Shown: positions 18,618-28,240, counted from the stretch's first letter. The stretch: 64,000 nt of DNA from Absicoccus intestinalis (GCF_033971885.1 NZ_JALBUS010000009.1:1-64000), one strand, 5' to 3'. Made by a program: numbers and translations. Notes: a model not told the origin generated them from the letters alone.

Positions 18618-19027
18618 TGTTGGTAGATGATAAGAAAGCCAATGTTTTGGCAAATTTTGAATCGCAATGTTTTCTAGATGCATGGACCAAGGAACAAATT
18701 GAATCCGAATTTCAAAACAATCCTTTTTTTCATGCGTGGATGACAAAGGAAGGGTATGCCTTTGTGTGGGAAGCTTACGAACAAGCAGAATTGGTACGAA
18801 TTGGCATTTTGCCAACGTATCGTAAACAAGGCTATGCCCATCGTTTATTGACCAAATGTATGGCCCATGCCAAACAAGCTGGTTGTGAAACGATGACATT
18901 GGAAGTGCGGGTATCCAATATACCAGCGATTCGTTTATATGAAATGTGTGGTTTTATCAAGAGTCATTGTTCGAAGCATCATTACCAAGATGGGGAAGAT
19001 GCTTGGATCATGATCTGTGAATTATAG
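18614..19027 (+). CDS. rimI: Ribosomal protein S18-alanine N-acetyltransferase
   Basis: 137 residues, GNAT fold with the acetyl-CoA loop RKQGYAHRLLTKCM, then LEVRVSNIPAIRLYEMCGF, the RimI signature. Overlaps the tsaB stop by 4 bp (ATGA). The tsaB-rimI-tsaD order supports RimI over a generic GNAT. Acetylates the N-terminal alanine of ribosomal protein S18. Confidence 0.88.
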   Translation: MMLVDDKKANVLANFESQCFLDAWTKEQIESEFQNNPFFHAWMTKEGYAFVWEAYEQAELVRIGILPTYRKQGYAHRLLTKCMAHAKQAGCETMTLEVRVSNIPAIRLYEMCGFIKSHCSKHHYQDGEDAWIMICEL

Positions 19028-19037
19028 GAGGATGACG

Positions 19038-20039
19038 ATGATCGTTTTAGGAATTGAATCGAGTTGTGATGAAACAGCGGTAGCAATCGTAAAAGATCGC
19101 AAAGACATTTTATCGAGTGTTGTAGCCTCACAAATCGATGTACATAAAGAATTTGGTGGAGTCGTACCCGAAGTAGCGAGTCGAATTCATGTCGAAAATA
19201 TTTCGTATTTGATTGAAGATGCTTTAAAGAAAGCCAATTTGACGATGGATGATGTCGATGTGGTAGCGGTAACCAAAGGACCTGGTTTGATTGGTTGTTT
19301 ACATGTCGGTGTACAAGCAGCCAAAACATTGGCGTTTGCGTTTCATAAACCGTTGGTGCCAGTGCATCATATTGCGGCCCATATCTATGCCAATGAATTG
19401 GTTACAGATGTACACTATCCGGTATTGGCATTGGTTGTATCGGGTGGTCATAGTCAATTGATCTATATGAAAGAAGAGGGTTCCTTTGAAATCTTAGGAA
19501 CGACCCAAGATGATGCGATTGGGGAAGCGTTTGATAAAGTCGCACGTGTCATGAATTTGGGTTATCCAGGTGGACCAAAGATTGATAAGTTAGCAAAACA
19601 AGGAAAGAACGTCTATGCTTTGCCAAAACCAAAAACACAAGGTAAATATGATTTTAGTTTTTCGGGATTAAAGAGTGGCGTTCTGCAATTTACGAAGCGA
19701 ATGGAACGCCAAGGAAAAACATATAGTGATGCGGATTTGGCTTGTTCCTTCCAAGAATGTGCGTTGAATGAGATCTTTGATAAGATTCGCTTGGTGTTGA
19801 ATGATTATCCAGACATCAAACATTTTGTTGTTGGTGGTGGCGTTTCGGCCAATAGTCGTTTGCGTGAAAAAGTGGAAGAATTAAAAGGTGAATATCCAAA
19901 TGTGACATTTACGGTACCACCAATGTTTGCGTGCACAGATAATGCGACCATGATTGCGGTTGCTGGAACGATTGCGTATGAACATGGTCGTCGAGCCGAT
20001 GCTTCGTTGACAGCCGATGCCAACTGGGAGATCCAATAG
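19038..20039 (+). CDS. tsaD: tRNA N6-threonylcarbamoyladenosine transferase TsaD
   Basis: 333 residues from the ATG at 19038, with TAGGAGGA seven bases upstream; an earlier GTG and ATG are less well placed. GIESSCDETAVAIV at the N-terminus, the metal-binding HHIAAH motif, VSGGHSQL, and C-terminal GGGVSANSRLR. Catalytic subunit that transfers threonylcarbamoyl to A37 of tRNA. Its stop overlaps the GTG start of the next gene by one base. Confidence 0.95.
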   Translation: MIVLGIESSCDETAVAIVKDRKDILSSVVASQIDVHKEFGGVVPEVASRIHVENISYLIEDALKKANLTMDDVDVVAVTKGPGLIGCLHVGVQAAKTLAFAFHKPLVPVHHIAAHIYANELVTDVHYPVLALVVSGGHSQLIYMKEEGSFEILGTTQDDAIGEAFDKVARVMNLGYPGGPKIDKLAKQGKNVYALPKPKTQGKYDFSFSGLKSGVLQFTKRMERQGKTYSDADLACSFQECALNEIFDKIRLVLNDYPDIKHFVVGGGVSANSRLREKVEELKGEYPNVTFTVPPMFACTDNATMIAVAGTIAYEHGRRADASLTADANWEIQ

Positions 20040-20488
20040 TGCAAAAAGGAATTGTGAAAGGCAATGTCATTTTAGGCAAGGATGTCAGTGTTTGGTACAA
20101 TGCGGTAATTCGTGGCGATAGTGATGCAATCGAAATTGCGGATGGAACCAATGTTCAAGATGGTTGTGTGATCCATGTGGACAAGGGTTTTCCCGTTCAT
20201 ATTGGACAACGCGTAACGATTGGACATGGCGCCATTCTTCATGGTTGTACGATTGAAGATGAAGTGTTGATTGGTATGGGAGCTATCGTTATGAATGGGG
20301 CTTCCATTGGGACGCATTCCATCATTGGTGCAGGTGCCTTAATTCCTGAAAATACCCAAATTCCTGCCAATAGTGTTGTTGTGGGCTGTCCCGGAAAGGT
20401 CATCAAACAAACCACGGACAAACAAATTGAAATGATCATTAAGAATGCAAAACAATATATAGAGGAAGCGAAAGAAGAGAATGATTGA
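20039..20488 (+). CDS. Gamma-carbonic-anhydrase-like hexapeptide protein
   Basis: 149 residues starting at a GTG that shares its G with the tsaD stop TAG. Left-handed beta-helix with VWYNAVIRGDSDAIEIADGTNVQDGCVIH, and TIGHGAILHGC supplying the usual metal-binding His residues of the gamma-CA/PaaY/YrdA family. May be a zinc or iron carbonic anhydrase, or a thioesterase-like relative. Coupled to the t6A genes and the following phosphatase gene. Substrate unproven. Confidence 0.83.
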   Translation: MQKGIVKGNVILGKDVSVWYNAVIRGDSDAIEIADGTNVQDGCVIHVDKGFPVHIGQRVTIGHGAILHGCTIEDEVLIGMGAIVMNGASIGTHSIIGAGALIPENTQIPANSVVVGCPGKVIKQTTDKQIEMIIKNAKQYIEEAKEEND

Positions 20489-21143
20489 AGCAGTAATATT
20501 TGACATGGATGGACTGATGTTTGATACCGAAGCAACTTTTTTAAAAGGATTCAAACAACTATGTCATGAACGAGGTGTTATGATAACCGACAAAGAAGTG
20601 CGCCAATTGATTGGTTGTGATTCACGCATTGTGCAAAAATTTGAAGATGCGTATCCAGGTATCATTGCGTGTATGGACCATTTCCAGAAAGTGCGTTTAG
20701 ATATTTTTATGCGGATGTTTCCCAATCCGAAAGATGGTTGTAAACCGGGATTGAAAGCGTTGATTCGTTATTTGAATCAAAAGAAGATTCCGTATGCGAT
20801 TGCTTCGAGTTCCATGCGAAAAGACATTGAGCGTTTGATTGCGTATGCGCATTGTGATATTCATCCACGAGAAATTGTTTCCAGTAAAGAAGCAGGCATT
20901 CCTTCCAAACCGGATCCGATGATCTTTAAAGAAGCGGCAAAGCGATTGGGCAAGGCACCCGAACAATGTCTTGTCTTAGAAGATTCAAAATTTGGCATCA
21001 TGGCGGGTCGTCGAGCTGGTTGTCAAACGATTTTTATTCCGGATCGGATCGAGCAGGATCGGCAAATGTATCCATACATTCAGTTGCGTATGCATACGCT
21101 CCATGACGTTATAGATTATTTAGAAAAGAATATGCTAGAATAG
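20481..21143 (+). CDS. HAD-superfamily phosphatase (beta-phosphoglucomutase-like)
   Basis: 220 residues. Motif I FDMDGLMFDTE with the nucleophile DxD pair, a helical C1 cap, motif II IASSS, motif III K in KPDPMIFKEA, motif IV VLEDSKFGIMAG. Likely a small sugar-phosphate phosphatase or mutase of the YcjU/PgmB type. It overlaps the upstream gene by 8 bp and is the last gene of the rarA-tsa cluster before guaA. Substrate unknown. Confidence 0.85.
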   Translation: MIEAVIFDMDGLMFDTEATFLKGFKQLCHERGVMITDKEVRQLIGCDSRIVQKFEDAYPGIIACMDHFQKVRLDIFMRMFPNPKDGCKPGLKALIRYLNQKKIPYAIASSSMRKDIERLIAYAHCDIHPREIVSSKEAGIPSKPDPMIFKEAAKRLGKAPEQCLVLEDSKFGIMAGRRAGCQTIFIPDRIEQDRQMYPYIQLRMHTLHDVIDYLEKNMLE

Positions 21144-21167
21144 TAGGCATAAGAAGGAGAAAAATTC

Positions 21168-22709
21168 ATGCCAGATAAAATTATTGTTTTGGATTTTGGA
21201 AGTCAATATAATCAATTAATTGCCCGTCGTATTCGTGAATTTGGAGTGTATTCTGAATTGCATTCCAATGAAATGAAATTGGATGATATTCTTGCCTTGA
21301 AAGATGTAAAAGGAATCGTTTTTAGTGGAGGTCCGAATAGTGTCTATGAAGCGGATGCACCAAAATGTGATCCGGCCATTTTTACTAGTGGTTTACCCAT
21401 TTTAGGTATTTGTTACGGGATGCAGATGATCCATTATGAAATGGGTGGAAAAGTGGAGTCTAGTGAAGAAAGACAATATGGTCGTACGGAAATTACGATC
21501 GATCATGAAAATGAACTCTTTGCCGGAATGCCAAAGAAACAAACCGTTTGGATGTCTCATGGTGATAAGGTCTCACAATTGGCACCTGGCTTTGAAGTAT
21601 TGGCGACAAGTGATACTTGTCCGAATGCGGCAACGGCCAATGTGGAAAAGAAAATTTATACATTACAGTTTCATCCCGAAGTTCGCAATTCGGAATATGG
21701 AAATGATATCTTAAAGAACTTTGTATTTAAGATTTGTCAGGCCAAAAACAATTGGTCGATGAAAGATTTTATTGCGACGCAAACCAAAAAAATCCAAGAA
21801 CAAGTTGGTTCGGATAAAGTTTTATTGGGCCTATCTGGTGGTGTGGATTCCAGTGTTGTGGCTGCCCTTTTACATCAGGCCATTGGTGATCAATTGATTT
21901 GTATGTTTATTGATCATGGCTTGTTACGTAAGGGAGAGGCTGAAAGTGTCGTTGAAACGTTTGGTAAGAATATGAATGTCAATTTGGTCAAAATTGATGC
22001 GAAAGATCGTTTTATATCCAAGTTGAAAGGTGTTACGGATCCAGAAAAGAAACGTAAGATCATTGGTAATGAATTTGTATATACATTTGATGATGAGGTC
22101 AAGAAGTTAGCGGCTGGTGAAGAAATCAAGTGGTTGGCACAAGGTACGTTGTATACCGATGTCATTGAATCGGGTACCAAGACGGCACAAACGATCAAAT
22201 CCCATCATAATGTTGGTGGTTTGCCAAAGGATATGCAGTTCCAATTGATCGAGCCATTGAATACATTATTTAAAGATGAAGTACGTGCTCTAGGTGAAGA
22301 ATTGGGTCTTCCAGAAGAAATGGTATGGCGTCAACCTTTCCCTGGTCCTGGTTTGGGAATTCGTATCTTAGGTGATGTGACGGATGAAAAGATCAAGATC
22401 GTTCAAGATAGTGATTATATCTTGCGTGAAGAAATTGCCAAGGCTGGATTAAATAAAGAAATCTGGCAATATTTCACCGCTCTGACCAATATGCGTAGTG
22501 TCGGTGTCATGGGAGATCAAAGGACCTATGATTATGCCGTTGTGATTCGGGCAGTGACTTCCATCGATGGAATGACGGCCGATTGGGCGAAGATTCCATT
22601 CGAAGTATTGGATCGTATTTCCAATCGTATTGTCAATGAAGTGGATCATGTCAATCGCGTTGTGTATGATATTACCTCAAAGCCTCCTGGAACCATTGAA
22701 TTTGAATAA
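21168..22709 (+). CDS. guaA: GMP synthase (glutamine-hydrolysing)
   Basis: 513 residues, normal for bacterial GuaA. N-terminal class I glutamine amidotransferase (GICYGMQ with the nucleophile Cys, FHPEV with the catalytic His), ATP-pyrophosphatase domain with LSGGVDSSV, and the C-terminal dimerisation domain ending KPPGTIEFE. Converts XMP to GMP. GAAGGAG precedes the ATG and a strong terminator follows. Last conserved gene before the restriction island. Confidence 0.97.
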   Translation: MPDKIIVLDFGSQYNQLIARRIREFGVYSELHSNEMKLDDILALKDVKGIVFSGGPNSVYEADAPKCDPAIFTSGLPILGICYGMQMIHYEMGGKVESSEERQYGRTEITIDHENELFAGMPKKQTVWMSHGDKVSQLAPGFEVLATSDTCPNAATANVEKKIYTLQFHPEVRNSEYGNDILKNFVFKICQAKNNWSMKDFIATQTKKIQEQVGSDKVLLGLSGGVDSSVVAALLHQAIGDQLICMFIDHGLLRKGEAESVVETFGKNMNVNLVKIDAKDRFISKLKGVTDPEKKRKIIGNEFVYTFDDEVKKLAAGEEIKWLAQGTLYTDVIESGTKTAQTIKSHHNVGGLPKDMQFQLIEPLNTLFKDEVRALGEELGLPEEMVWRQPFPGPGLGIRILGDVTDEKIKIVQDSDYILREEIAKAGLNKEIWQYFTALTNMRSVGVMGDQRTYDYAVVIRAVTSIDGMTADWAKIPFEVLDRISNRIVNEVDHVNRVVYDITSKPPGTIEFE

Positions 22710-22716
22710 ACACAGG

Positions 22717-22759
22717 ATCCCTATAAGCCTTGTAGATTCAAGACTTATGGGGATTTTTT
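22717..22759 (+). terminator. guaA terminator
   Basis: 16-bp near-perfect stem (22717-22732 with 22739-22754, one mismatch) followed by six T residues. Separates guaA from the island. Confidence 0.9.
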
Positions 22760-22842
22760 CATGCTTCTGGGTACAAATTTTCAGTCGGTAGGAATGGAGA
22801 AAAGCATATTTAATGTAGTGTTGGTAATACCGAATATAAGAT

Positions 22843-22906
22843 GATCACAAGTCTTTTAATTTGATCATTTTTGTAATATTGATCATATTAAAAGACTTGT
22901 GATCAA
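22843..22906. repeat. Large inverted repeat at the left edge of the restriction island
   Basis: Perfect 19-bp arms (22843-22861 and 22888-22906). After one mismatch, six more pairs extend inward (22863-22868 with 22881-22886), leaving a 12-base loop. TGATCA occurs four times in it. It is much larger than a terminator and lacks a clean T tract. It could be a protein-binding palindrome, a mobile-element end or a bidirectional block to transcription. It lies 65 bp before fic. Confidence 0.8.
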
Positions 22907-22970
22907 GTGTAGCATATGATAAATTAAATATATCAAATATTTGAAAATGATTAAAATAGAGGCTTGAAAT

Positions 22971-24032
22971 ATGCATGATTTCTCCTTTCAGAATAAATGG
23001 ACAAAACTGCTTACACCCCAAATTGTGAGTTATCTGACAACAATTCATGAGTACAAGGGAAGACAGGAACTTATCGCGACTAGGCATGCGGATATTCTGC
23101 AAAACCTAGTTGAAATTGCCAGAATTCAAAGCACGGAAAGTTCAAATAAAATCGAAGGTATTTACACCTCGGATGAGCGACTGAAAAAAATTGTCATGGA
23201 TAAAACGACACCTCATTCCAGAGACGAATATGAAATTGCTGGATATCGGGATGTTCTGAATACGATCCATGAGAGCTATGAATACATTCCCATCAAGCCG
23301 GCTTTGTTACTGCAGCTTCATCGTGGCATGTACAAATTTGAAGAGACACGAATTGGTGGTAGATGGAAATCTACTGATAACATAATTGAGGAAATGGATG
23401 AAGATGGGAATCGAAAGGTGAGATTTCAGCCTGTTTCAGCATTTGAAACACCAGAGGCGTTGGAACAATTATGTCAGGCATATCAGGATATACTGGCAGA
23501 TGTTCAGGTTGATCCGTTACTTATAATCCCGATGTTTATTCTTGATTTTTTGTGTATCCATCCATTTCTTGATGGAAACGGCAGAATGAGCAGGCTGCTT
23601 ACACTGCTTTTGCTGTATAAAAATGGATATTTCGTTGGCAGGTATATCAGTATAGAGAAACTCATAGAGACAACAAAGGATCAATATTATGATGCACTGC
23701 AGGCAAGCTCGGCGGGGTGGCATGAAGGAAATAATGATTATATGCCATTCGTCGTATATATGCTTAGTGTCATAACAGCTGCTTATCGCGAGTTTATGGA
23801 ACGCACGGAACTTGTGGAAGAACGGAAGGTTTCGAAACCAGACCGCATCGAAGAGATGATGCGTAAAAAATTAGGAACTTTTACGAAGACTGAGATACAA
23901 AAAGAATTTCCAAATATCGGTCAGGCAACGATACAGCGAACTCTATCCAAGCTTCAAAAGGAAAATAAGATTATTAAAATTGGCGGTGGCCGTTATACGA
24001 AGTACCGCTGGAACTGGGATAAAGAGGAGTGA
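22971..24032 (+). CDS. Fic-domain protein (class II) with C-terminal winged HTH
   Basis: 353 residues. The Fic core motif HPFLDGNGRMSR (about 196-207) is intact, including the catalytic His. SNKIEG near residues 58-63 fits the S-x-x-x-E-G inhibitory helix of class II Fic enzymes, so it is probably self-inhibited. A C-terminal winged helix follows (FTKTEIQKEFPNIGQATIQRTLSKLQKE). Probably an AMP-transferase with autoregulatory DNA binding. It starts the island and is 15 bp from hsdM, suggesting cotranscription. Target unknown. Confidence 0.85.
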   Translation: MHDFSFQNKWTKLLTPQIVSYLTTIHEYKGRQELIATRHADILQNLVEIARIQSTESSNKIEGIYTSDERLKKIVMDKTTPHSRDEYEIAGYRDVLNTIHESYEYIPIKPALLLQLHRGMYKFEETRIGGRWKSTDNIIEEMDEDGNRKVRFQPVSAFETPEALEQLCQAYQDILADVQVDPLLIIPMFILDFLCIHPFLDGNGRMSRLLTLLLLYKNGYFVGRYISIEKLIETTKDQYYDALQASSAGWHEGNNDYMPFVVYMLSVITAAYREFMERTELVEERKVSKPDRIEEMMRKKLGTFTKTEIQKEFPNIGQATIQRTLSKLQKENKIIKIGGGRYTKYRWNWDKEE

Positions 24033-24047
24033 TTCTTGGAGGATGTC

Positions 24048-25559
24048 ATGATTACAGGAGAACTGAAAAATAAAATCGATGCTTTATGGGAGATCTTCTG
24101 GACGGGAGGACTTACCAATCCGCTGGATGTCATTGAACAGATGACTTACCTTATGTTCATTCACGATCTGGATGACAGTGATAATCTGCATGCCAGAGAA
24201 AGTGCCATGTTGGGCCTTTCCTATGAAAGCATATTTGCAGGGGAAGTTAAGGTTGGAGACCATATGGTTGATGGATCGCAGCTTAAGTGGTCAGTTTTCC
24301 ATGATTTCCCAGCACAGAAAATGTATTCTGTTATGCAGGAAATGGTCTTTCCGTTTATCAAAAATCTGCACGGAAATAAAGAGAGCGCCTATGCAAAATA
24401 CATGCAGGATGCGATTTTCAAGATTCCGACACCTTTGATGCTTTCCAAGATCGTCGATGCGATGGATGAACTTTATAAGCAGATGAGCGGACTGAAAGAT
24501 ACAGATGCACGCGGAGATATTTATGAATATCTCCTATCCAAACTGGCAAATTCCGGTGTAAACGGACAGTTTAGGACCCCAAGGCACATTATCAAGATGA
24601 TGGTTGAACTGATGCAGCCGGGACCGGATGAAGTCGTATGTGACCCCGCCTGTGGCACATCAGGTTTTTTGGTGGCTGTAGGGGAATATGAGAAGGAACA
24701 TCATCGAGAAGAGATTTTCTTTGACCGAGTGAAAAAAGATCACTACATGAATCATATGTTTCATGGATATGACATGGATAGGACGATGCTCCGTATCGGT
24801 GCTATGAACATGATGACGCATGGGATTGATAATCCTTATATAGAATATCGTGACAGTCTGTCAGATCAGAACCCGGATCGGAATAAGTATACCTTGATTC
24901 TGGCCAATCCGCCGTTTAAGGGAAGCCTTGATTATGACATTGTTTCGACAGACCTTCTCAAGCTTTGCAAGACAAAGAAGACAGAATTACTCTTTGTGGA
25001 TCTATTCATCCAGATGATGAAAGTGGGCGGTCGGTGTGCCTGCATCGTCCCGGATGGTGTGCTTTTTGGATCATCAAAAGCTCATAAGGCAATCCGCAAA
25101 GAGTTGGTCGAGAATCAAAGGCTAGAGGCTGTGATCTCCATGCCTTCAGGTGTATTTAAGCCATATGCAGGGGTATCTACCGGAATTCTGATATTCACAA
25201 AAACAAATCACGGCGGTACCGATAATGTCTGGTTCTATGACATGAAGGCAGATGGTTTTAGCTTGGATGACAAGAGAACGCCAATCGAAGAAAATGATAT
25301 TCCGGATATCATGGAACGCTTCAGACATCGAGATCAGGAGATGAACCGTGAGCGTACGGAGCAGTCCTTTATGGTGCCGAAACAGGAGATCATAGATAAA
25401 GGATATGATTTGTCTATCAACAAGTACAAGAAAGTTGAATATAAACCGGTAGAATATCCGCCTACAAGCGAGATTTTGGCCAGTATCCGTAGCTTGGAAA
25501 CTGAAATTACAAACGATCTGAAAGATCTAGAGAAGATGCTCGCTGATGAGACAAATTGA
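24048..25559 (+). CDS. hsdM: Type I restriction-modification methyltransferase subunit HsdM
   Basis: 503 residues from the ATG at 24048, with TTGGAGGA upstream. N-terminal HsdM helical domain (LWEIFWTGGL), SAM motif CDPACGTSGF near residue 198 and the adenine-N6 catalytic motif NPPF near 286. Methylates adenine at the sequence read by HsdS. Codons are rich in CTG and CAG, unlike the flanking chromosome. A 12-bp gap and the repeat start lead into hsdS. Confidence 0.95.
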   Translation: MITGELKNKIDALWEIFWTGGLTNPLDVIEQMTYLMFIHDLDDSDNLHARESAMLGLSYESIFAGEVKVGDHMVDGSQLKWSVFHDFPAQKMYSVMQEMVFPFIKNLHGNKESAYAKYMQDAIFKIPTPLMLSKIVDAMDELYKQMSGLKDTDARGDIYEYLLSKLANSGVNGQFRTPRHIIKMMVELMQPGPDEVVCDPACGTSGFLVAVGEYEKEHHREEIFFDRVKKDHYMNHMFHGYDMDRTMLRIGAMNMMTHGIDNPYIEYRDSLSDQNPDRNKYTLILANPPFKGSLDYDIVSTDLLKLCKTKKTELLFVDLFIQMMKVGGRCACIVPDGVLFGSSKAHKAIRKELVENQRLEAVISMPSGVFKPYAGVSTGILIFTKTNHGGTDNVWFYDMKADGFSLDDKRTPIEENDIPDIMERFRHRDQEMNRERTEQSFMVPKQEIIDKGYDLSINKYKKVEYKPVEYPPTSEILASIRSLETEITNDLKDLEKMLADETN

Positions 25560-26084
25560 TATTTGTGGGGGATGACGATGGAAAACATACTTTTAGAGGA
25601 ATGTTGTGATATTTTGGATTCACGGCGAATTCCAATCACAGCATCTAAGAGAAAAAAGGGACCATATCCTTATTACGGGGCGAATGGTGTCCAGGATTAT
25701 GTTGCCGATTATATATTTGATGATGAGCTTGTACTTTTGGCTGAGGATGGCGGAAACTTTGGATCAAAAGACAGACCGATTGCTTACCGTGTGTCAGGAA
25801 AATGCTGGGTAAACAACCATGCCCATGTCTTGAAGCCAAAATCGGGACTGGATGTGGACTACCTATGTTATTCATTGATGTTTTATGACACAAATGGTCT
25901 TGTAAATGGCGCAACAAGACAAAAGCTCACACAAGCAATGATGAGAAAAATGCTAATTCCGAAAAGGCATATAAATGAACAGCAAACAATTGTACGGAAT
26001 CTTAACAAAATATGCCAGGTTAAGTGGTTAAGAGAGCAAGAACTTGAGCGCCTGGATACCCTCATCAAAGCCCGATTTGTCGAG
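25552..26084 (+). repeat. 533-bp direct repeat, copy 1 (5' half of hsdS)
   Basis: Identical to 27708-28240 and in the same orientation, at a constant offset of 2156 bp. It covers the end of hsdM (last few bases), the ribosome site, the start codon, TRD1 and the conserved linker up to RFVE. Divergence is abrupt at both ends. The segment between the copies holds TRD2 of the first hsdS and the recombinase. Confidence 0.95.
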
Positions 26085-26675
26085 CTTTTTGGGGATCCAT
26101 CCTTGAATACAAAGGGGTACCCGGTAAAGAGCCTACCAGAGATTGCAGAATTTTGGAACGGTTTGACCTATAAACCAGAAGATGTAGCTAACAAGGGCAC
26201 TATTGTACTTAGATCAAGTAATATCCAAAATGCACAATTGGATTTTGCAGATACTGTTAGGGTTATATGCAAGATAGGCGAAAAGAAATATGTTCAAGAC
26301 AATGATATTTTAATGTGTTCAAGAAATGGCAGTGCAAGGCTGGTCGGAAAGGTTGCACTCATAAAAAATATAGAAGAACCGATGAGTTTTGGGGCATTTA
26401 TGATGATAATAAGAAGTCATTATTATCCATATCTTATGACATATTTTCAGTTACCAGCATTTAGAGCGCAGATTAAAACAGGAGCAACGACGACAATAAA
26501 TCAGATAACAGGTAGAATGCTTAACAATGTTAAGGTACCAGTTCCGAAAGAACCAGAACTTGAGAGCTTTATATCTTTTATGGAACAAGTCGACAAATCA
26601 AAAGTTGCCGTTCAGGCAGCATTAGATAAAACACAACTGTTATTCGACAGTTTGATGCAACAATATTTTGGGTAA
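25578..26675 (+). CDS. hsdS: Type I specificity subunit HsdS (copy 1)
   Basis: 365 residues from the ATG at 25578 with GGGGGATG upstream. Two target-recognition domains: TRD1 (about 1-140), the central conserved region ending LDTLIKARFVELFGDPS (near 170), TRD2 (about 180-335), and the C-terminal repeat VDKSKVAVQAALDKTQLLFDSLMQQYFG. Methylase-bound TRDs set the DNA target of the complex. The first 533 bp of the locus are repeated in the second hsdS. Confidence 0.93.
   Translation: MENILLEECCDILDSRRIPITASKRKKGPYPYYGANGVQDYVADYIFDDELVLLAEDGGNFGSKDRPIAYRVSGKCWVNNHAHVLKPKSGLDVDYLCYSLMFYDTNGLVNGATRQKLTQAMMRKMLIPKRHINEQQTIVRNLNKICQVKWLREQELERLDTLIKARFVELFGDPSLNTKGYPVKSLPEIAEFWNGLTYKPEDVANKGTIVLRSSNIQNAQLDFADTVRVICKIGEKKYVQDNDILMCSRNGSARLVGKVALIKNIEEPMSFGAFMMIIRSHYYPYLMTYFQLPAFRAQIKTGATTTINQITGRMLNNVKVPVPKEPELESFISFMEQVDKSKVAVQAALDKTQLLFDSLMQQYFG
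26586..26610 (+). repeat. 25-bp direct repeat in the hsdS 3' conserved region, copy 1
   Basis: Exact match to 28784-28808, same orientation. Encodes QVDKSKVA and contains the palindrome GTCGAC. Flanking sequence differs, so this is a conserved C-terminal block and a possible recombination site. Confidence 0.85.
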
Positions 26676-26734
26676 TCTATGTGGCTGTAGGCTGGTGAAG
26701 GATGATGGTATACAACAAAAAGGAGTATATCATC

Positions 26735-27703
26735 ATGGAAGAAAAACTGGTAAAGATTTTAAATGAAATGGCGGAGTACCTGAGCGTTCCCCAAATGAAA
26801 AAATTGCAGGAGGTGCTATTAGAAAACTTAACTGAAGAGACTATCCAGAAAGAGAACATAGAAAACAGTGAATATTTGAAGTTTTTTTTAGATGCAAAAC
26901 GGATCGAGGGGTGTTCAGAACGAACGCTGCAGTATTACAAAGTCACGGTTGATCACATGCTGGAGAAGATCAGCACACCTATCCGCAAAATAACTACGGA
27001 TGAGATTCGAACCTACCTGGTGGAGTATCAGCAACGTGGCGGATGCAGCAAAGTAACAATCGACAATATCAGGCGTAACATATCCAGCTTCTTTTCATGG
27101 CTGGAGGAAGAAGATTATATCCTGAAAAGTCCAATGCGCCGTATTCATAAGATTAAAACAAAAACCGTGGTGAAAGAGGTAATCTCGGATGAAAGCATGG
27201 AGAAAATGCGGGATGCATGTGAGGAAGTAAGAGATCTTGCCATTATCGATCTTCTCTATTCTACGGGAATCCGTGTAGGAGAACTGGTTCGTTTGAATAT
27301 CGCGGATGTAAATATGGAGCAGAGAGAGTGTGTTGTATTCGGAAAAGGAGATAAAGAACGCCGAGTTTATTTTGATGCAAAAGCAAAGATCCATCTGATG
27401 GAATATCTTGCATCAAGAACGGATGATAATCCAGCTCTGTTTGTATCCTTGGATGGTAGGCATAAGCGGCTTAAAATTAGCGGAGTGGAGATCAGGTTAA
27501 GGCAATTGGGAAGGAAACTCTCCCTGGATCGAATTCATCCACATAAGTTCAGACGAACTATGGCAACCAGAGCCATAGACAAAGGCATGCCCATAGAGCA
27601 GGTACAGAAGCTTCTGGGACATTCTCAAATCGATACTACGATGCAATATGCGATCGTGAATCAGAATAACGTCAAGAACTCACATCAGAGATACATAGCC
27701 TAA
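26735..27703 (+). CDS. Tyrosine recombinase located between the two hsdS genes
   Basis: 322 residues from the ATG at 26735 with AAGGAG upstream. N-terminal SAM-like core-binding domain (about 55-145) and a C-terminal catalytic domain with the R of STGIRVGEL (near 179), HPHKFRR (near 268), LGHSQIDTTMQY with the nucleophile Tyr near 305. It is of the XerC-like type seen in phase-variable hsdS loci. Usually it would invert hsdS cassettes; here the hsdS copies are direct, so it would excise or integrate rather than invert, if it uses them. Confidence 0.92.
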   Translation: MEEKLVKILNEMAEYLSVPQMKKLQEVLLENLTEETIQKENIENSEYLKFFLDAKRIEGCSERTLQYYKVTVDHMLEKISTPIRKITTDEIRTYLVEYQQRGGCSKVTIDNIRRNISSFFSWLEEEDYILKSPMRRIHKIKTKTVVKEVISDESMEKMRDACEEVRDLAIIDLLYSTGIRVGELVRLNIADVNMEQRECVVFGKGDKERRVYFDAKAKIHLMEYLASRTDDNPALFVSLDGRHKRLKISGVEIRLRQLGRKLSLDRIHPHKFRRTMATRAIDKGMPIEQVQKLLGHSQIDTTMQYAIVNQNNVKNSHQRYIA

Positions 27704-27707
27704 AAGG

Positions 27708-28240
27708 CAAATTGATATTTGTGGGGGATGACGATGGAAAACATACTTTTAGAGGAATGTTGTGATATTTTGGATTCACGGCGAATTCCAATCACAGCAT
27801 CTAAGAGAAAAAAGGGACCATATCCTTATTACGGGGCGAATGGTGTCCAGGATTATGTTGCCGATTATATATTTGATGATGAGCTTGTACTTTTGGCTGA
27901 GGATGGCGGAAACTTTGGATCAAAAGACAGACCGATTGCTTACCGTGTGTCAGGAAAATGCTGGGTAAACAACCATGCCCATGTCTTGAAGCCAAAATCG
28001 GGACTGGATGTGGACTACCTATGTTATTCATTGATGTTTTATGACACAAATGGTCTTGTAAATGGCGCAACAAGACAAAAGCTCACACAAGCAATGATGA
28101 GAAAAATGCTAATTCCGAAAAGGCATATAAATGAACAGCAAACAATTGTACGGAATCTTAACAAAATATGCCAGGTTAAGTGGTTAAGAGAGCAAGAACT
28201 TGAGCGCCTGGATACCCTCATCAAAGCCCGATTTGTCGAG
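27708..28240 (+). repeat. 533-bp direct repeat, copy 2 (5' half of second hsdS)
   Basis: Exact copy of 25552-26084, including ribosome site, start codon and TRD1. It follows the recombinase stop by 4 bp. Confidence 0.95.

Noticed and set aside
22843..22906. CRISPR-like or terminator reading of the big hairpin
   Set aside because: Only one palindrome, no spacer-repeat series and no proper T tract; listed as an inverted repeat instead.
25552..28240. Insertion sequence or composite transposon around the recombinase
   Set aside because: The repeats are hsdS coding sequence, not IS ends; the enzyme is a tyrosine recombinase and there is no transposase.
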